From Phoronis australis (Eukaryota > Phoronida > Phoronidae): a DNA stretch of 60,151 nt. The notes under the pieces are model-generated. The model had not been told where the DNA came from. It ran no database searches and saw only the letters and a list, made by a program, of their open reading frames with translations. The translations under genes were made by a program, and so were the position numbers. Shown piece by piece: positions 22,621 to 34,700 of this stretch. The DNA is taken from NCBI GenBank assembly GCA_002633005.1, contig NMRA01000341.1:5850-66000 (forward strand), in the 5' to 3' direction. Within the stretch, counting starts at the first letter, position 1; the number at the start of each line of letters is the position of its first letter.

Positions 22621-22923
22621 ATGTCACTTAACATTTTGCATATTACTAGAGACGCCCTGGAACGGCTACTGCCAGCCAACGTTTTACATTTTATTTTCCA
22701 AGATATCCAGCTTCCATCTGGTTCTCTGTACTCGTTTCGTAGAATTGCGTCAACTTATAAGACCCTGTCACGGTTGTGGGCATCAAAAAGTTTAGGAGAA
22801 TTTTCGTTTTCAACAGGCGGAAGTGGTAAACGCGTAACTTATTCGAAGTCGAGATTTTCTCTAGAATCCATAGTCCTTGACCGCAACATCGTTTTTTTTT
22901 CAAATTGGGCTGTATTCGTCTGA
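22621..22923 (+). CDS. Unrecognised 100-codon open frame
   Basis: ATG-initiated frame with mixed composition (MSLNILHITRDALERLLPAN...). Its start overlaps a short repeated motif (GGAACGGCT occurs at 22512, 22558 and 22662). No domain recognised and no splice or promoter support; likely a chance frame, listed because it is the longest non-repetitive one in this intergenic region. Confidence 0.12.
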   Translation: MSLNILHITRDALERLLPANVLHFIFQDIQLPSGSLYSFRRIASTYKTLSRLWASKSLGEFSFSTGGSGKRVTYSKSRFSLESIVLDRNIVFFSNWAVFV

Positions 22924-23867
22924 GTAGGATTTCAAAATAGCTTCACGCGACAACATCGAGAGATTCGAAGAACCGTCTTATAGTACGAGTCGAGCGTCAG
23001 TTACGTAAGTATTCAATACGTATACCTGTAGTTGAAAGCAATCAAGTAATTTTTTTACTGAACATTATAGTCAGCAATGTTCAGATTATATGAGACCCTA
23101 GAAAAGTATCAAGTTCGGCAAACTTCGATTCATCATATCTGAAAAGTAAATTCAATGGCGCTGTCGGCCGAGGTACTAGGCCTATGTTGTTTTATGCACT
23201 GGTCTCCAACTTGTATGCGATTGCATGCGCGCACCCAGCCTTTAATATGGGGGGCTCGAATTCCTGACGTTGTGGACCTTTTGGTAACAAAAAAGCGGGC
23301 GAAAAAAGGGTGGGCACCACTGTGAATTCCGCGTTTGTGCTTGTTTAGTGTCTCATTTTCTCGGACTTTTTGTTTCTCGGAGGCGGACCTTTTTGCCCAC
23401 TTCGCCAAATGGGGGCTCCTTCGAGCCCCCCGAGCTTACCCCTGGGTGCGCGCATGGATTGGCAATCAGTTTAGGAAACAAAACTCAAAAGTTGCATTTA
23501 TATACTTTTACTAAGATAAATTCCATAGTTTGTTTCCTCAAATGCGCAGACTTCCCGATGAGGTCATACATAACCTTATGCTTGTTCTTTATAACCCTGT
23601 CTCAGCGCAAGCTGAACACGAGCATTAACTAAAAATCAACAGTTTCACTCACTTTACACTGCTGTGTGTTAGAACTGAAATGGATTTTTTCCATAAAACG
23701 TGTCGATTGTTTTGGTAAGTACAGGCTTATACTCAACTAGTCGGGATGCAATCATAGCCAAGTATTCTTGTCATAATGCGTCAGACACGGTGAACTTAGT
23801 GGAAAGATAATTGTAATTAGCGACGCAACCGGAATTACACTTTTTAGAGCTATACTTTCACATCCGA

Positions 23868-23960
23868 CCATCTATTTGGCAGTTCGGGAGTGCGAATGAC
23901 GGGCAAAATCCTAGCTATTACTCTNCCCCCCCCCCTTCACTCAATCCTGGATCCCCCCTG
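23868..23960 (+). repeat. Family B copy 2 (partial)
   Basis: CATCTATTTGGCAGTTCGGG, GGGCAAAATCCTAG and CAATCCTGGATCCCCC match family B. A lone N (23925) sits in a C run inside it. Confidence 0.55.
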
Positions 23961-24132
23961 GTAGTGTAACTGTAGTGTAAATGTTGTGTAACTCTGGTGT
24001 AACTGTAGTGTAATGGCAGTGTAACTGTGGTGTAACTGTAGTGTAAATGTAGTGTAACTGTGGTGTAAGCTATATTGTAAATAATGTAGTGTAACTTTGG
24101 TGTAAATACAGGTGTAGTGTAACTGTAATGCA
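23961..24132 (+). repeat. 12-bp tandem repeat
   Basis: About fourteen units of TGTAACTGTAGTG type with a few length variants, directly right of the family B fragment. Confidence 0.85.
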
Positions 24133-25264
24133 CGTATCGGTAAATTTTTCAAATGAATTGGGCAAGATTAAAATGACTATTTGTACCTTTCGTCACAAAA
24201 TTCCAACTTTTCAACACTTTTCCAGTTTTCATTCATAAATACCCGCTGGCCCATAGGTTGTGTCAGTCATCTGATCAGTCTACTTCTAGTAACGATCAAT
24301 AATCATTTTCCTTAACTTTAGCATTCAACTACCATTTATCGTGTTTCAATAAACATTCGACATGGATCTAACATCCATCAATCGCTTACCGTGACTCACG
24401 TCTCGGGTTTCTATCTATCTGAGCTCACACTCATCAAATACTTTAACATCCAATAGCGGTTAATCATGATTTCACCATCTGGAAGTGTGCTCAGGTGACT
24501 GAATAATTTGAATGATTTTTCCGGCTTTTAATCTAGACAAGCATACCTGTTTTAAGAGGAGCTAAAATCCTTTGCAATTGAACTAATCACGTCACGGAGT
24601 AATTCAGCTGACAAATCCTTGCAACAAGTGATACGAGTATAGTTAGGATTCCTTGAAGTTTTTTGTCTAGACCGATCTGGTAGACGATGAGCCACGTTGA
24701 TCGCTCGTTTATTTTGTTGACTTTTTGTGCACATGTGGGTTTTAACCGCTGCCTAAGAAATGTCTGTCAACTGTGGAAATATCAGTGGCACCATCCAGAA
24801 CCGATTAAGAGACTGAGTGCCGCCATTAGGTTCCGGGCTACTGTATATCCGGCAATTATAAAGCATTTGAAAAATTAAAGAAACGATAATTTATTTATCA
24901 TTATGTTATTGTTTCTGCAAACACTGATCAAACAATTTACTAAATAATCGAGAACAAAGAAGTGCGCACATACCGAACCTCGTCACGTCTCCTTTATAAT
25001 GACGAGGTTACTGAAAATGTCATCACAGCTGTTTTCATCAATATTAATCTCTTCTTGGTATTTGCTCGTCTTGTACCCAGCAAGAAACAAGACAATTTAC
25101 AATGACGTAAATTGAACTGCATTTCCTGCTTTTCATGAGGTAGAATGTCAACATGTAATTTTAAGCTTTGACCGAAAAAAGTTAACCACATTCGATGTAG
25201 CGATTTAATTAAACCTGTTATTTCTCATTTGCACTGGTGTATAATTCTTGCATGTTTTTCCTGA
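24133..25264. other. Intergenic, nothing recognised
   Basis: AT-rich sequence without a convincing exon, RNA gene or element on either strand. Confidence 0.5.
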
Positions 25265-25285
25265 TGTCCACGTAGGCTATTTATG

Positions 25286-26575
25286 TAGTGTACTGTAGTA
25301 TGCATGTATGAATGTGGTGTACTGAAGTACCTATGACTGTAGTGTACTGTAGTATGTATGAATGTAGTGTACTGTAGTATGTATGAATGTAGTGTACTAT
25401 AGTATGTATGAATGTAGTGTACTGTAGTATGTATGAATGTAGTGTACTGTAGTATGTATGAATGTAGTGTACTGTAGTATGTATGAATGTAGTGTACTGT
25501 AGTATGTATGAATGTAGTGTACTATAGTATGTATGAATGTAGTGTACTGTAGTATGTATGAATGTAGTGTACTGTAGTATGTATGAATGTAGTGTACTGT
25601 AGTATGTATGAATGTAGTGTACTGTAGTATGTATGAATGTAGTGTACTATAGTATGTATGAATGTAGTGTACTGTAGTATGTATGAATGTAGTGTACTGT
25701 AGTATGTATGAATGTAGTGTACTGTAGTATGTATGAATGTAGTGTACTGTAGTATGTATGAATGTAGTGTACTATAGTATGTATGAATGTAGTGTACTGT
25801 AGTATGTATGAATGTAGTGTACTGTAGTATGTATGAATGTAGTGTACTGTAGTATGTATGAATGTAGTGTACTGTAGTATGTATGAATGTAGTGTACTGT
25901 AGTATGTATGAATGTAGTGTACTGTAGTATGTATGAATGTAGTGTACTGTAGTATGTATGAATGTAGTGTACTGTAGTATGTATGAATGTAGTGTACTGT
26001 AGTATGTATGAATGTAGTGTACTGTAGTATGTATGAATGTAGTGTACTGTAGTATGTATGAATGTAGTGTACTGTAGTATGTATGAATGTAGTGTACTGT
26101 AGTATGTATGAATGTAGTGTACTATAGTATGTATGAATGTAGTGTACTGTAGTATGTATGAATGTAGTGTACTGTAGTATGTATGAATGTAGTGTACTAT
26201 AGTATGTATGAATGTAGTGTACTGTAGTATGCATGAATGTAGTGTACTGTAGTACGTATGAATGTAGTGTACTGTAGTATGTATGAATGTAATGTACTGT
26301 AGTATGAATGAAAGTAGTGTACTGTAGTATGTATGAATCTAGTGTATTGTAGTATGCATGAATGTAGTGTACCGTTGTTTGTATGACTGTAGTGTAGTGT
26401 AGTATGTATGCATGAAGTGTACTGTACTATGTATACATGTAGTGTACCGTAGTATGTATGTAGTGTACTGTAGTATATATGCATGTAGTGCAGTGTGGTA
26501 TGTATGCATGAAGTATGCTGTAGTATGCATTTATGTTGTGTGTAGGGTAATGTTGTATGCATGCATGTAGTACAC
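25286..26575 (+). repeat. 25-bp satellite array with higher-order structure
   Basis: About 50 units of AGTATGTATGAATGTAGTG plus TACTGT, nearly identical from 25327 to 26290 and decaying on both flanks, more so on the right. A G-to-A variant (ACTATAG) recurs at 25396, 25521, 25646 and 25771, exactly 125 bp apart, then at 26121 and 26196. The long minus-strand Tyr/Thr/His frame is an artefact of three 25-bp units making 75 bp. Confidence 0.97.
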
Positions 26576-28480
26576 TCAGCAGTTTTTCCTGACTAGGGGC
26601 TTGAAAAACCAAGTCGATTCAGTGTTCCAGAAGGATGTACAAAACCTGAAAAAAAATTACCAAAATATTTCAAAAAAAATCACAAAATCTATTGAAACTG
26701 ATTCCAAAGTCAACTTATCTTCCCTCGCTGGTTCCGTGCGTGCTACTAGGTGGTCGGTAGCCAGCACGCGTGCTGGCTAGGCACGTAGGGAACCCGCGAG
26801 CTTATCATCCTTTTACGACTACCGGAAGTGCAGCCGGCTACTTGAACAAACGAGCCAAAATACGCCAAATCAGCAGTTTTCACCCCAAAGCCACCATTTG
26901 TATGCGTTTACTAACAACTGAGAGACAGTGCACAAAGACTCTCAAAACTCTCCAGATTCCAGGTTAGTGTCAACTAGCCAGATATTTAAGAAATCCAAAG
27001 AGTTTGAAAGGTATTTTTTGCTAGATTTCAATTTCCAGCTTGCAAGCAGTAAAGGTTTAAGAAAACCAAAAAGTGGCACAAGGGGTAAACAGCTGACAAC
27101 CTTTTACCCAGAACAGATTAAAAAATCAAGAAAATGCCATTCATAGCCTTCACATGTAGCACAGATCTTGAAATTCCCAGCCAACCCAGCAGCTGTCAAT
27201 TTTTAATGAAATTGTATATCGTGGCACAAGAAAACGGAGTACCATCTTAATATCAGAGGTCTCCAGCCCGTCCCCACCGTCCTGACGTCATAATTATGGT
27301 TGAGCTACCTGTGATCAGCCGAATCGGACGCGGTGATCACAGTTAGATTTCGAAGATAAAAGGACACTTATCAGAGGAAATGAACTTTAGCTGCTGGCAG
27401 ATAGTTGTGTGAACGAGTATTTACCGGGTGATATTCGTTAGGCATACATGTAGTTGAAGTAAGCCAACACTAAAAATCGGGCGCAGCTGGCTATTCAGTG
27501 GTCATCGCCTCTTTGGATAATTTGTCCGCAACCTCTCCACGTCCGATATCCGTCATCTGTTGCAACGTTTTAATGCTATTTTCGTTAAAATACATTTCTT
27601 AAAATATTAGTGCTGGCGGTATTGCTAATTAATACTTTTTCATATTGCTTGGATATAAAAAGCTAGAGCTGATCGGAAAAGTTTAACATCTACTGCTGAT
27701 TTTAAAAACGCAGATGACAGGTTTAAACTCGCACAATTTTATTCGACTTTTTTAAAACTGATAAATAACTGACGACATTTCTCTGCAGTTACAAAAGGCC
27801 ACCACCACAGAGTTGAAACGTTATCAGTAGTCTGCTAATCAGACTTCAGATGCCATTTAAAGTTGCTTTGATTTCTGTAAAATAGTTCACCGATTTTTAA
27901 AAGTGGAAGACAATGTGAAGGATATTTCCGCGAATTTTAGGGTTGAAGTTTTTATTTAGACCCTTGTTATTTTCCTTTGCTTATGACCAGATAAAATCAC
28001 AATTAATCAAGCCTCGTCAACTCCAACAATAGATCAGCATTGGGCACATGAGGAATTGTTATAGACATCAATTTTTGGCCCGGCGCAACTGACACGGAGC
28101 GAATTAATCGGTGTCAAGCGTTCGTTTACACACACACTACCCTACCTGTGGCATGATGGAAATTGTAGACTGGAGAGTGGATCACACATGCGCAGGTTTA
28201 CAAATGACGCGAACCTGTATTTTGGTCATTACACAAGCGCAGTAGAGATGATCCTTTCCGCCTTGCCCCAGTTTCGCGTTTAGACACATAACTGACACGG
28301 AGCAAGATGCTCTAGCGCAAACTGCTCTACCTCACAAACGGGTGGTAAAAGTTGTCACCGCGGTGTCAATTTGCTCCAGTTCATTTCCGTTTACACACAT
28401 ACTTGCGCTGGAACAACTCGTTCCATGTCAGCTTATCCGTGTCAACTTTTGTAGTGTAAACGGCACTTTAGCGTATGTCG
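26576..28480. other. Intergenic, upstream of the SDR gene
   Basis: No exon identified. 28087-28140 and 28287-28460 share GACACGGAGC and CGTTTACACACA segments, with an inverted partner at 28440 (TCCGTGTCAAC... AGTGTAAACG), suggesting a decayed inverted-repeat element. A CRE-type TGACGTCA lies at 27283. A (TG)n run with a lone N ends at 28520. Confidence 0.4.
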
Positions 28481-28617
28481 TGGTGACATACCGTTTTCCC
28501 TAGGCTGTGTGTGTGTGTGNGCTTGTAAGGAAAAACTGTTAGGTGATGAATGAAGATTTGTGTGCCAAAATGTACAATCTAATAGTTTTCGCTCGTGTTT
28601 TGTTGCAGTGCAATAAA

Positions 28618-28741
28618 ATGAGTATGCTTTGGTGGCTATCAGCGCCAATCATCGGGTTCTTGGCTCTACGTTGGTACATCAGACGCACTAAACAATGTCC
28701 TTCGCACATGAGGTTAGACCACCATACTGTTGTTATCACTG
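28618..28741 (+). CDS. SDR gene coding exon 1
   Basis: ATG at 28618 just after TTTTGTTGCAG (3' splice site at 28607-28608, so a 5' UTR exon upstream is likely). Encodes the hydrophobic anchor MSMLWWLSAPIIGFLALRWY, a basic stop-transfer, and HHTVVIT to a GTAAGT donor. An in-frame ATG at 28543 would be used only if that splice site is not. Confidence 0.88.
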
Positions 28742-31700
28742 GTAAGTAATGCATTTGTATTATGAACATGTAATCGTAACAAGTAGATTATTTGTGGAAT
28801 GCAGTCAAGTGAAACATTTGGCTCTCCTCTGCCTTCCAATAACTGAACGTCTTCAAAGTTCCAGCCATGCTTGGGTGACGGGGTGAAACTAGAAGTTTGG
28901 AATGTGGAAAATCCATTTAAACGACATTTGAACCGACATGTTAGTAAGCCTACCGATTTCACCCGAAATGAAACTGATAACTCTCGTGGAGGTACACGGA
29001 GAACATACATGTACAATATGATCCTTGAAGTTCTCTGGCGTTTTTAACCCAGCTTATCGATGCAGTCGGTGATCTTTTCGATCGCCACGGATAGCTAGAA
29101 TTCAAATCAATTTATTCTGGAACTCAACGGCCATCGGCCCATATGTACAAAGTATATAAAACATTTTAAATTGTAGAGAGCGAATAATCGTTCTTTCAGA
29201 GTACCAAAGGAGTGAAAAGTATAACATGTATTTTGTGGATCTGAATTTTTAGCCAGTGGCACTTGGACAAACAGCCAAGTCATTGCATGGGAGATACGTA
29301 CAAAATAGTTCATCTTCGATACGTATTTCGTCAGTGAAAGAGACGAATCTTCGAGACCAATACAAAGGCGTCTTCCTGGCTCGATGCGCGGGCGACACGT
29401 GGCTTAACCAACTTATACAATATACTTGTAAAAAACAACTTTTATCCGGGGCAATTGACTGAGAGCAATTCTTGGCAATTCAAAATCCAGATAACCTTAA
29501 TCTTCAGTATCACAACTTGGCTTAAAGGGGTTCGACATAGTTTTAATTTTTTGCGTTTCTTATTTTTGGTTTTGAATACCCAGTCAAATAGTAGCGTGCT
29601 GGCGTCTACATCGACTTGGTTTTTGAGCTATTTTAACTAAAACAGCGACACAGAGGAACGAACATTTGACATCAAAAGCGCGTCAGTAAATTTCAATCGA
29701 TAAGAGAGGACATAAATAGGGTCATTCCAATAAATCCTCAGTGATGTTTTAAGAAATTGTGCCTTTTGCGTGTCGATTTCACCAAAAATCAATAGGATTC
29801 TGCAATAAATACGTCTCTTCATATTCTGACAAAAATCCGTGACTTATCTTCACCTTTTACTTGAAAACCAGCTTCCAAAACGAACATTCTTGAAGCGAAG
29901 ATGCTGGTGAAATCAAAAGGAACACGCCGAATAAATCATCAAATCATAATTTATTCCTTAAAAGGTTACTAATCCATGTTTTGAGGATTTCAGCCAATCC
30001 TCACCGTTCTGTCACTTACTAATGCATAATTGGCGTCAGTCTTCAAAGATAAAAACAGGACTTTACTAAAAACTTATACTCGCTATGTCACATGGACATG
30101 GCTTTTGATGGGTGGTCGATAACCTTTAAAATGCAGTTTAAAATGTGCATTTTGATCCTAAAATATTAAAAATAATTGTGACATCATTAACACCGAGTTG
30201 CATACAAATTTTGGATGCATTTCTATGTTAATTAGACTGTTGGTTTATGTTTTGATTCTTTCATTGGCATTATCCCCAAAATGAACACATCATTCAAAAC
30301 AAGCTAAATATGCATAACCATTATTAAATGAACACATCATTCAAAACAAGCTAAATATGCATAACCATTATTAAATGAACACATCATTCAAAACAAGCTA
30401 AATATGCATAACCATTATTAAATGAACACATCATTCAAAGCAAGCTAAATATGCATAACCATTATTAAATGAACACATCAATCAAAAAAAGCTAAATATG
30501 CGTAACAATTATTAAATGAACACATCATTCAAAACAAGCTAAATATGCATAACCATTATTAAATGAACACATCATTGAAAACAAGCTAAATATGCATAAC
30601 CATTATTAAATGAACACATAATTCAAAACAAGCTAAATATGCACAACCAAATCGTCATTCTTAGTCCAACTGACCATACTGAGGTGATTTTGAATGGGCA
30701 TTTTGCTGCCGCTGCTCTTTACCGTATGGAAACATTACCGCGCTCATCAGATCTTGAATTGTGGTCACACGAGTCTGCACCCATTATCAGAATAAGGCAG
30801 CTTTAAAATAAAACATCTCGACAGATCTATGTAGTGTACTTTGACGGCTAGCCTGTGTCAAACAGTGTTTACTTTAAATAATGTATTGCAGTCTTGCATG
30901 TAGCTGTTTTACTACCACTATTTTTCAGCTATCTGTTTAAGATTCAGACCAGTTAACGCAGTCAACTTGTCATTTATTTAGATGATGGCTTCCCTATTTA
31001 TTGACACCATGGTAACCGCATACAATGACACCACGTGACGAGTCTGGTATCAATAAATATCAAATTTTCATCTCTTTTGAAGCCCCGAACCACTTCAAAT
31101 GTGCCTAAGCAACATTTGCAAACCAAATCCAATGCCTTATGGTTTAGAACAAACACGATTTTTCGAGAGATTCCATAAAGGCATCAAGAACATAAGCACA
31201 ATAACAAAAAAAAAATCTGTTTCAAGATAAAGTCTCATCACCCGTTTTCCGTTTCCGATTGGGTCTCCTGCTGATTCAGAGCAAGTTACGCCTACTAAAT
31301 TAGACATAATAGATTTGATTGTTCTCGTTTGGTGCCTCTTAGCCTAATTATCTTCCGTAATTAGTTTATTTTTATACATGCCACGTACAGTATAAGTGGC
31401 CACAATACTTCCTGGTATCATGGCCGACGAAAATCACGATAAGTATACACGTGCCATTGGCGGATTAAGGGGGGAGGCATGGGGGCCATGGCACCACTAA
31501 AGTTTTCCCAGATTCCATTTGGCAGTTAGGGGGTGCGAACGTCTGAGGGGCAAAATCCTGACTAATAGGCCTACTGTGCCCTGGCCCCAGCTAACTCAAA
31601 GTCCTGAATCCGCCCCTGCCGTCCCTAGATTGTTTTTCGTTCAGTCGTGAGTCCGCCCGTAGTGCGCATCGTCACACTGGATGCCTTTCGGCACATCTGA

Positions 31701-34700
31701 GTACAGAAGTGCATTATAACCTGCAAGCAGAAAAAACAAGAAAGGCCAATGACATTATTAGGTAAAGATGCAAAATATTTATAGTCAAATGAACAGAAAA
31801 TTTTCTATTTGCAAAAATGACAACTCCGAAAAATACGATTTTTCTCGTAAATATTAGTATTACAGGCTGACATGTGCACTATGTAGTTAGTATTTCTCAC
31901 ATGACCTGGAATGCGTTACGACACGATTGGTTGATAACACCGAGTACGTAATTTTTATATTACATGGGCGAATCACAAAGTAGTGCAAAGTAGAAAAGCA
32001 TGCGCCTTACAATCTATCGTCTGCAAAACTCTAATACCAACAACCAAACACTCGCCAACCAAATAATACCGGAATTCCGAGGTGGCAAATCGGGTATTGC
32101 AAATGTACGTACTCCAGTCACAAACAACATCTTAAAAGGACCCATCTTCGGCGGCGAATACCGACGTTCATTCAAACGTAGACGAACCCCAACTCATGAA
32201 TCGCGGTGAGACCAACGAGTGTGTCTTGCCATTCGCCGCAATGGTTATTGGTCGAAAAACTAGCGCCCCAAACGGCGAATAAGCAACACTAATTGAGCGC
32301 GGAGTCCGAACGATGTAAGCATAAATAAATTCATACTTTAACGACGTTCGACGCGCAATAAAATTACTGTGTGATTGAAAATGGGTAAAATACGTAAATT
32401 AACATCCATCCACTTATGAAAATGTGTGGTTTAATCAATATTAAAGAGTATTTGCTTTCATTCTCTTGAAGCTCCCTTCAAAAGTCATCATGGTTTTGTT
32501 TCATGTTTTGAGTTCTTAAGGGAGAATGCCACCCGATTTAGTTAGTCTTTTTGCCGTCTTAATCGGTCTATATCCACATCGCCTCGCATACGGTCGACCT
32601 TACCTTGCCAAGACGTGTCGCGAGGAAGGTGAGAAATTTCGCTAGCGACGTCAGTGGTTCATGTGCAGAGTGAATGCCGCTATGTTGCGGTGCATCGTTC
32701 CCGCTTGTCCGAACTAAGAAATTGCGAGGAAAGCAGGTATATCGTTTTTTTACTTCCTCGAGAGTCCGAAATGCTTAAGAAGTGGCTCATGGTAGTGAAG
32801 AATGAAATGTACGCTGTAAATAGCAAGTATGAGGCCGTGAAACATCTCCGTGTCTGTGGCCTGCAGACGTCGACAGTGCCTGACTAATGTCGGCTTACCA
32901 AATAACTCCATACGTCCCGTTGTCTGAGCTTGTTCACGGCGCCTCTCTAGTATTTCTTCATCACTGTATTCCTGTTCGAATTGATAGCCTGTAAAATTTA
33001 ACGATCCACCTGCGAAGTCGGGACAGATGAGCTCTAGCTCGTCCTAAGTCGTGATTGCGAGTTGCCATGTTGGCGTTTATTACTGAGCGTTCTGTTTCAA
33101 AATGAATTATTCCCGCCCTAACCAATACTTGTATCAAACTGAAAAAGTCTGCCTCATTAGATGCAGTTTGTAATGCTTTTGGAGTGTTCGTGAATGCAAA
33201 TGATTTGAGAAGCCAGCAATGAATAAATCACTGCGTTACCGGCTTTAGGTGCAATGAAACTAATTGACGGGACACCGAGGCCGTGTGAGCTCATGCTAAT
33301 TTAATGTTTGCTGGCAGAAACTGTTGTGAAACAACTCGATTTCTATCCCACGGCCAGGTGTTAGGGGAATCTTTATTTACATTTACATTACTCAAATAAT
33401 GATTGTCAATGTACAACTTCTGCCCTGACGGTGCTGTGACCAAAGCGGAACCTGAATGTGCGCGGCCCCCGACGAGTAAGTAGATTTGAAGTTTCGTGGC
33501 TAATTCACCAACATATTCGTGTGCACATTACTTTGGCTCACTATAGTATAGTATTTTCTTGACAGGAAGTTTAGTTCCCACTGAACTTTGGCTGGTTTAT
33601 GTTCGTGATGTCTGATCAGTTTCCGAGCCACTGGCTGGGATAACTTACGGGTCAATCCGGCCGGCCGCTACGGGCCTGACCGGGCTCCTAGCCACTGGCC
33701 AGGATAACAAGCGTTTTGTGTTTAGAACTAAAAAAGTCACAAGTCTAAACAACACAGATCTAGGTTCTCCTGTCTGTATCTCACGGAAAATACTTCGAAA
33801 TTATCTCCGAACAGACCCCAAAATCCTGCTACGGACCTTATTGGCCTGCCGAACTTTGTAGGCTACGATGTGTCCAAATACCAATAAATCCGTAAGAACG
33901 AAATAAAACAACACGTTTTTTTAGAACTCGGTGTATTTTTAAGGGTTTTACATCGAAGTTTGATGATTTATTGGTGTTAAACGATGACTTCAAGCGATAA
34001 GCTGACACCAGTAACCCGTGTTGTGAACTGCTGAACAGACTGCCTGTGAAACCGATGACGTCATTGGATAATTTCAATACCTCCGTCTGCCGTCAGGTGT
34101 CAGGTAACGCAACCGTACGTGTCGTTATGGAGTAGAACTACTCGATCTAAATTTATACAAATTAGGTTGTTTTTTGGGTGGCATGCTCCTTTAATAAGGG
34201 AAATTACCGTTCCATATAACATTTCATCCCTCCATAAATTTCATAATTTTAGTGATATTGCTCCTGGGGGTTAAGGGGGGTAGTTGCCTCCACTCCAGGT
34301 GCCAGCAAAGGGGTACAAGGGGGAGTGCAAACCAGGTAAAAACCAGGTGGGCTCCAAATGGGTATTGACCCCTTCCCAGGGGGTTGCACAAGAGGAGCGC
34401 TAAACAGGTAAAACCAATGGGGTATGCCACATCAGTGTGACCATTGACAACATGTGCTAAGGTGATGATAAGATTTAGCCCACTGTGCATGCCCCCAAAG
34501 ACATTTTGTAATGACCGGTGGCCATGCCCTGTCGTTATGTCAGGGCATCCTGGGTATTTTCTAACTTTTCAATATAAGTGTCGATCCAGGGATTATTTTT
34601 AGGGCCGCGCCCCGCATCATAAACGTATAAAAGCTTCCACTGATGCACTTAACTTTGGCCATCTGGCACATTAAAATTTTGTCAATTTTTCGCCAAGACC

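Noticed and set aside
25647-26562. 195- and 121-codon minus-strand frames rich in Tyr, Thr and His
   Set aside because: Translation of the 25-bp satellite; three units make 75 bp, so the frame stays open by arithmetic. No start context or splice support.
30278-30652. Regular 47-bp repeats that might suggest a CRISPR array
   Set aside because: There are no unique spacers; the units are contiguous identical copies in an animal intron.
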